A DNA stretch of 10,042 bases from CAXMST01 sp964196325. GTDB taxonomy: Bacteria; Actinomycetota; Thermoleophilia; Solirubrobacterales; 70-9. The stretch covers positions 1 through 10,042 of the forward strand of contig CAXMST010000121.1 of NCBI GenBank assembly GCA_964196325.1. Direction: 5' to 3'. The translations under genes were made by a program, and so were the position numbers. Below are positions 6,881-10,042 of the stretch, in pieces (position 1 is the stretch's first letter; each line of letters begins with the position of its first letter). The notes beneath the pieces were generated by a model. It had not been told where the DNA came from and searched no databases. It worked only from the letters and a program-made list of their open reading frames with translations.

Positions 6881-6881
6881 C

Positions 6882-9695
<2,814 letters not shown>

Positions 9696-9701
9696 GCTCT
9701 C

Positions 9702-9707
9702 AGTATG
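9702..9707 (-). promoter_or_regulatory. acnA: Putative leaderless promoter (-10 CATACT) of acnA
   Basis: On the minus strand CATACT (9707-9702) ends six bases before ATG 9695. It matches TATACT except for the first base. No convincing -35 lies 17 bases upstream. It sits in the 60-base gap after the SDR stop and implies acnA can be transcribed on its own, beginning at the start codon. Confidence 0.4.
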
Positions 9708-9755
9708 GACGAAATCGCGGGGCCGCTGCCGCCCAGCGATCCGCCCCCGGACGCT

Positions 9756-10042
9756 CTAGCGCTTGCCCTTCTGGCGCTCAGCCAGCTCTTCGGCCACCCG
9801 CTCGCCCCTGCCACGCTGAGCGCGGGCCGCGACGCCGGGAAAAACGTGGGCGAAGGCCGTGATCGCCCGCTGCTGTGGGGGGGCGACGACGATCTCAGCC
9901 CGATCCCGCTCGACCGCCCTGACCACTGCCGAGCCGACCTGCTCCGGCGTCCCGGTTCCCAGTCCAGCCGGCAGCTTCATCTGCGCGTCGGCGAACAGCC
10001 CGGCGTCGCGGATGAAGCCCGGCAACACCAGCGAAGCCCCTA
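9756..10042 (-). CDS. Short-chain dehydrogenase (SDR), C-terminal part (5' end outside window)
   Basis: On the minus strand the open frame enters from the right edge and ends at TAG 9758-9756, giving 94 visible residues. The segment GASLVLPGFIRDAGLFAD matches the (V)xPGF(V/I)xT/D region that follows the catalytic YxxxK in classical SDRs. It is followed by GTPEQVGSAVVRAVERDRAE, the usual late helix of these NAD(P)-dependent oxidoreductases, and a basic tail ending RQKGKR. The Rossmann motif and catalytic residues lie outside the window, so the substrate cannot be judged. A GTG at 10028 is only an internal codon: the frame continues upstream of it. The gene lies 60 bases upstream of acnA on the same strand. 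Confidence 0.75.
   Translation of the reverse strand, partial: GASLVLPGFIRDAGLFADAQMKLPAGLGTGTPEQVGSAVVRAVERDRAEIVVAPPQQRAITAFAHVFPGVAARAQRGRGERVAEELAERQKGKR

Noticed and set aside
10026..10028. GTG at 10028 as the start of the right-edge SDR gene
   Set aside because: The frame stays open to the window edge with SDR-like residues (GASL) before it, and the visible part is only the C-terminal region of the fold.

Overview
The window is very GC-rich and densely coding, with genes on both strands. The gene content points to an actinobacterium. The evidence is a fused 2-oxoglutarate dehydrogenase E2-E1 protein of the mycobacterial Kgd type, a DUF3817 membrane protein, an AcnA-type aconitase with an actinobacterial-looking linker, and genes starting directly after a TAnnnT -10 box with no Shine-Dalgarno. 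A deep-branching class such as Thermoleophilia/Solirubrobacterales would fit, but that placement is inference; no rRNA or other marker gene is present.

Layout. (1) 1-524, minus: the N-terminal 174 residues of an extended SDR oxidoreductase running off the left edge, with a strong Shine-Dalgarno. (2) 580-888, plus: a 102-residue zinc-ribbon protein of unknown function, divergent from the SDR. (3) 1038-5318, plus: the centrepiece, a 1426-residue protein. It carries two lipoyl domains, a peripheral-subunit-binding domain, an E2 acyltransferase domain and a full thiamine-dependent E1 2-oxoglutarate decarboxylase domain. (4) 5355-5717, plus: a small three-helix DUF3817 membrane protein. (5) 5730-6677, plus: a quinone oxidoreductase (zeta-crystallin type). 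(6) 6678-6881: a convergent intergenic stretch with three hairpins, probably terminators. (7) 6882-9695, minus: aconitase AcnA. (8) 9756-10042, minus: the C-terminal 94 residues of a short-chain dehydrogenase entering from the right edge.

Functionally the core is the oxidative TCA cycle. Aconitase makes isocitrate, and after isocitrate dehydrogenase (not in the window) the Kgd-type protein acts on 2-oxoglutarate. The E1/E2 fusion is known from Mycobacterium and Corynebacterium. Those proteins, as I recall, lack their own lipoyl domain and borrow the lipoyl arm of the pyruvate dehydrogenase E2. Here the lipoyl and E3-binding modules are in the same chain, so only Lpd (E3) would be needed from elsewhere. 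Five of the six visible gene starts show a -10-like hexamer 5-9 nt before the start codon and no Shine-Dalgarno, which suggests leaderless transcripts. No mobile elements, tRNA/rRNA genes or CRISPR arrays were seen, and no gene-free stretch exceeds about 205 bases.
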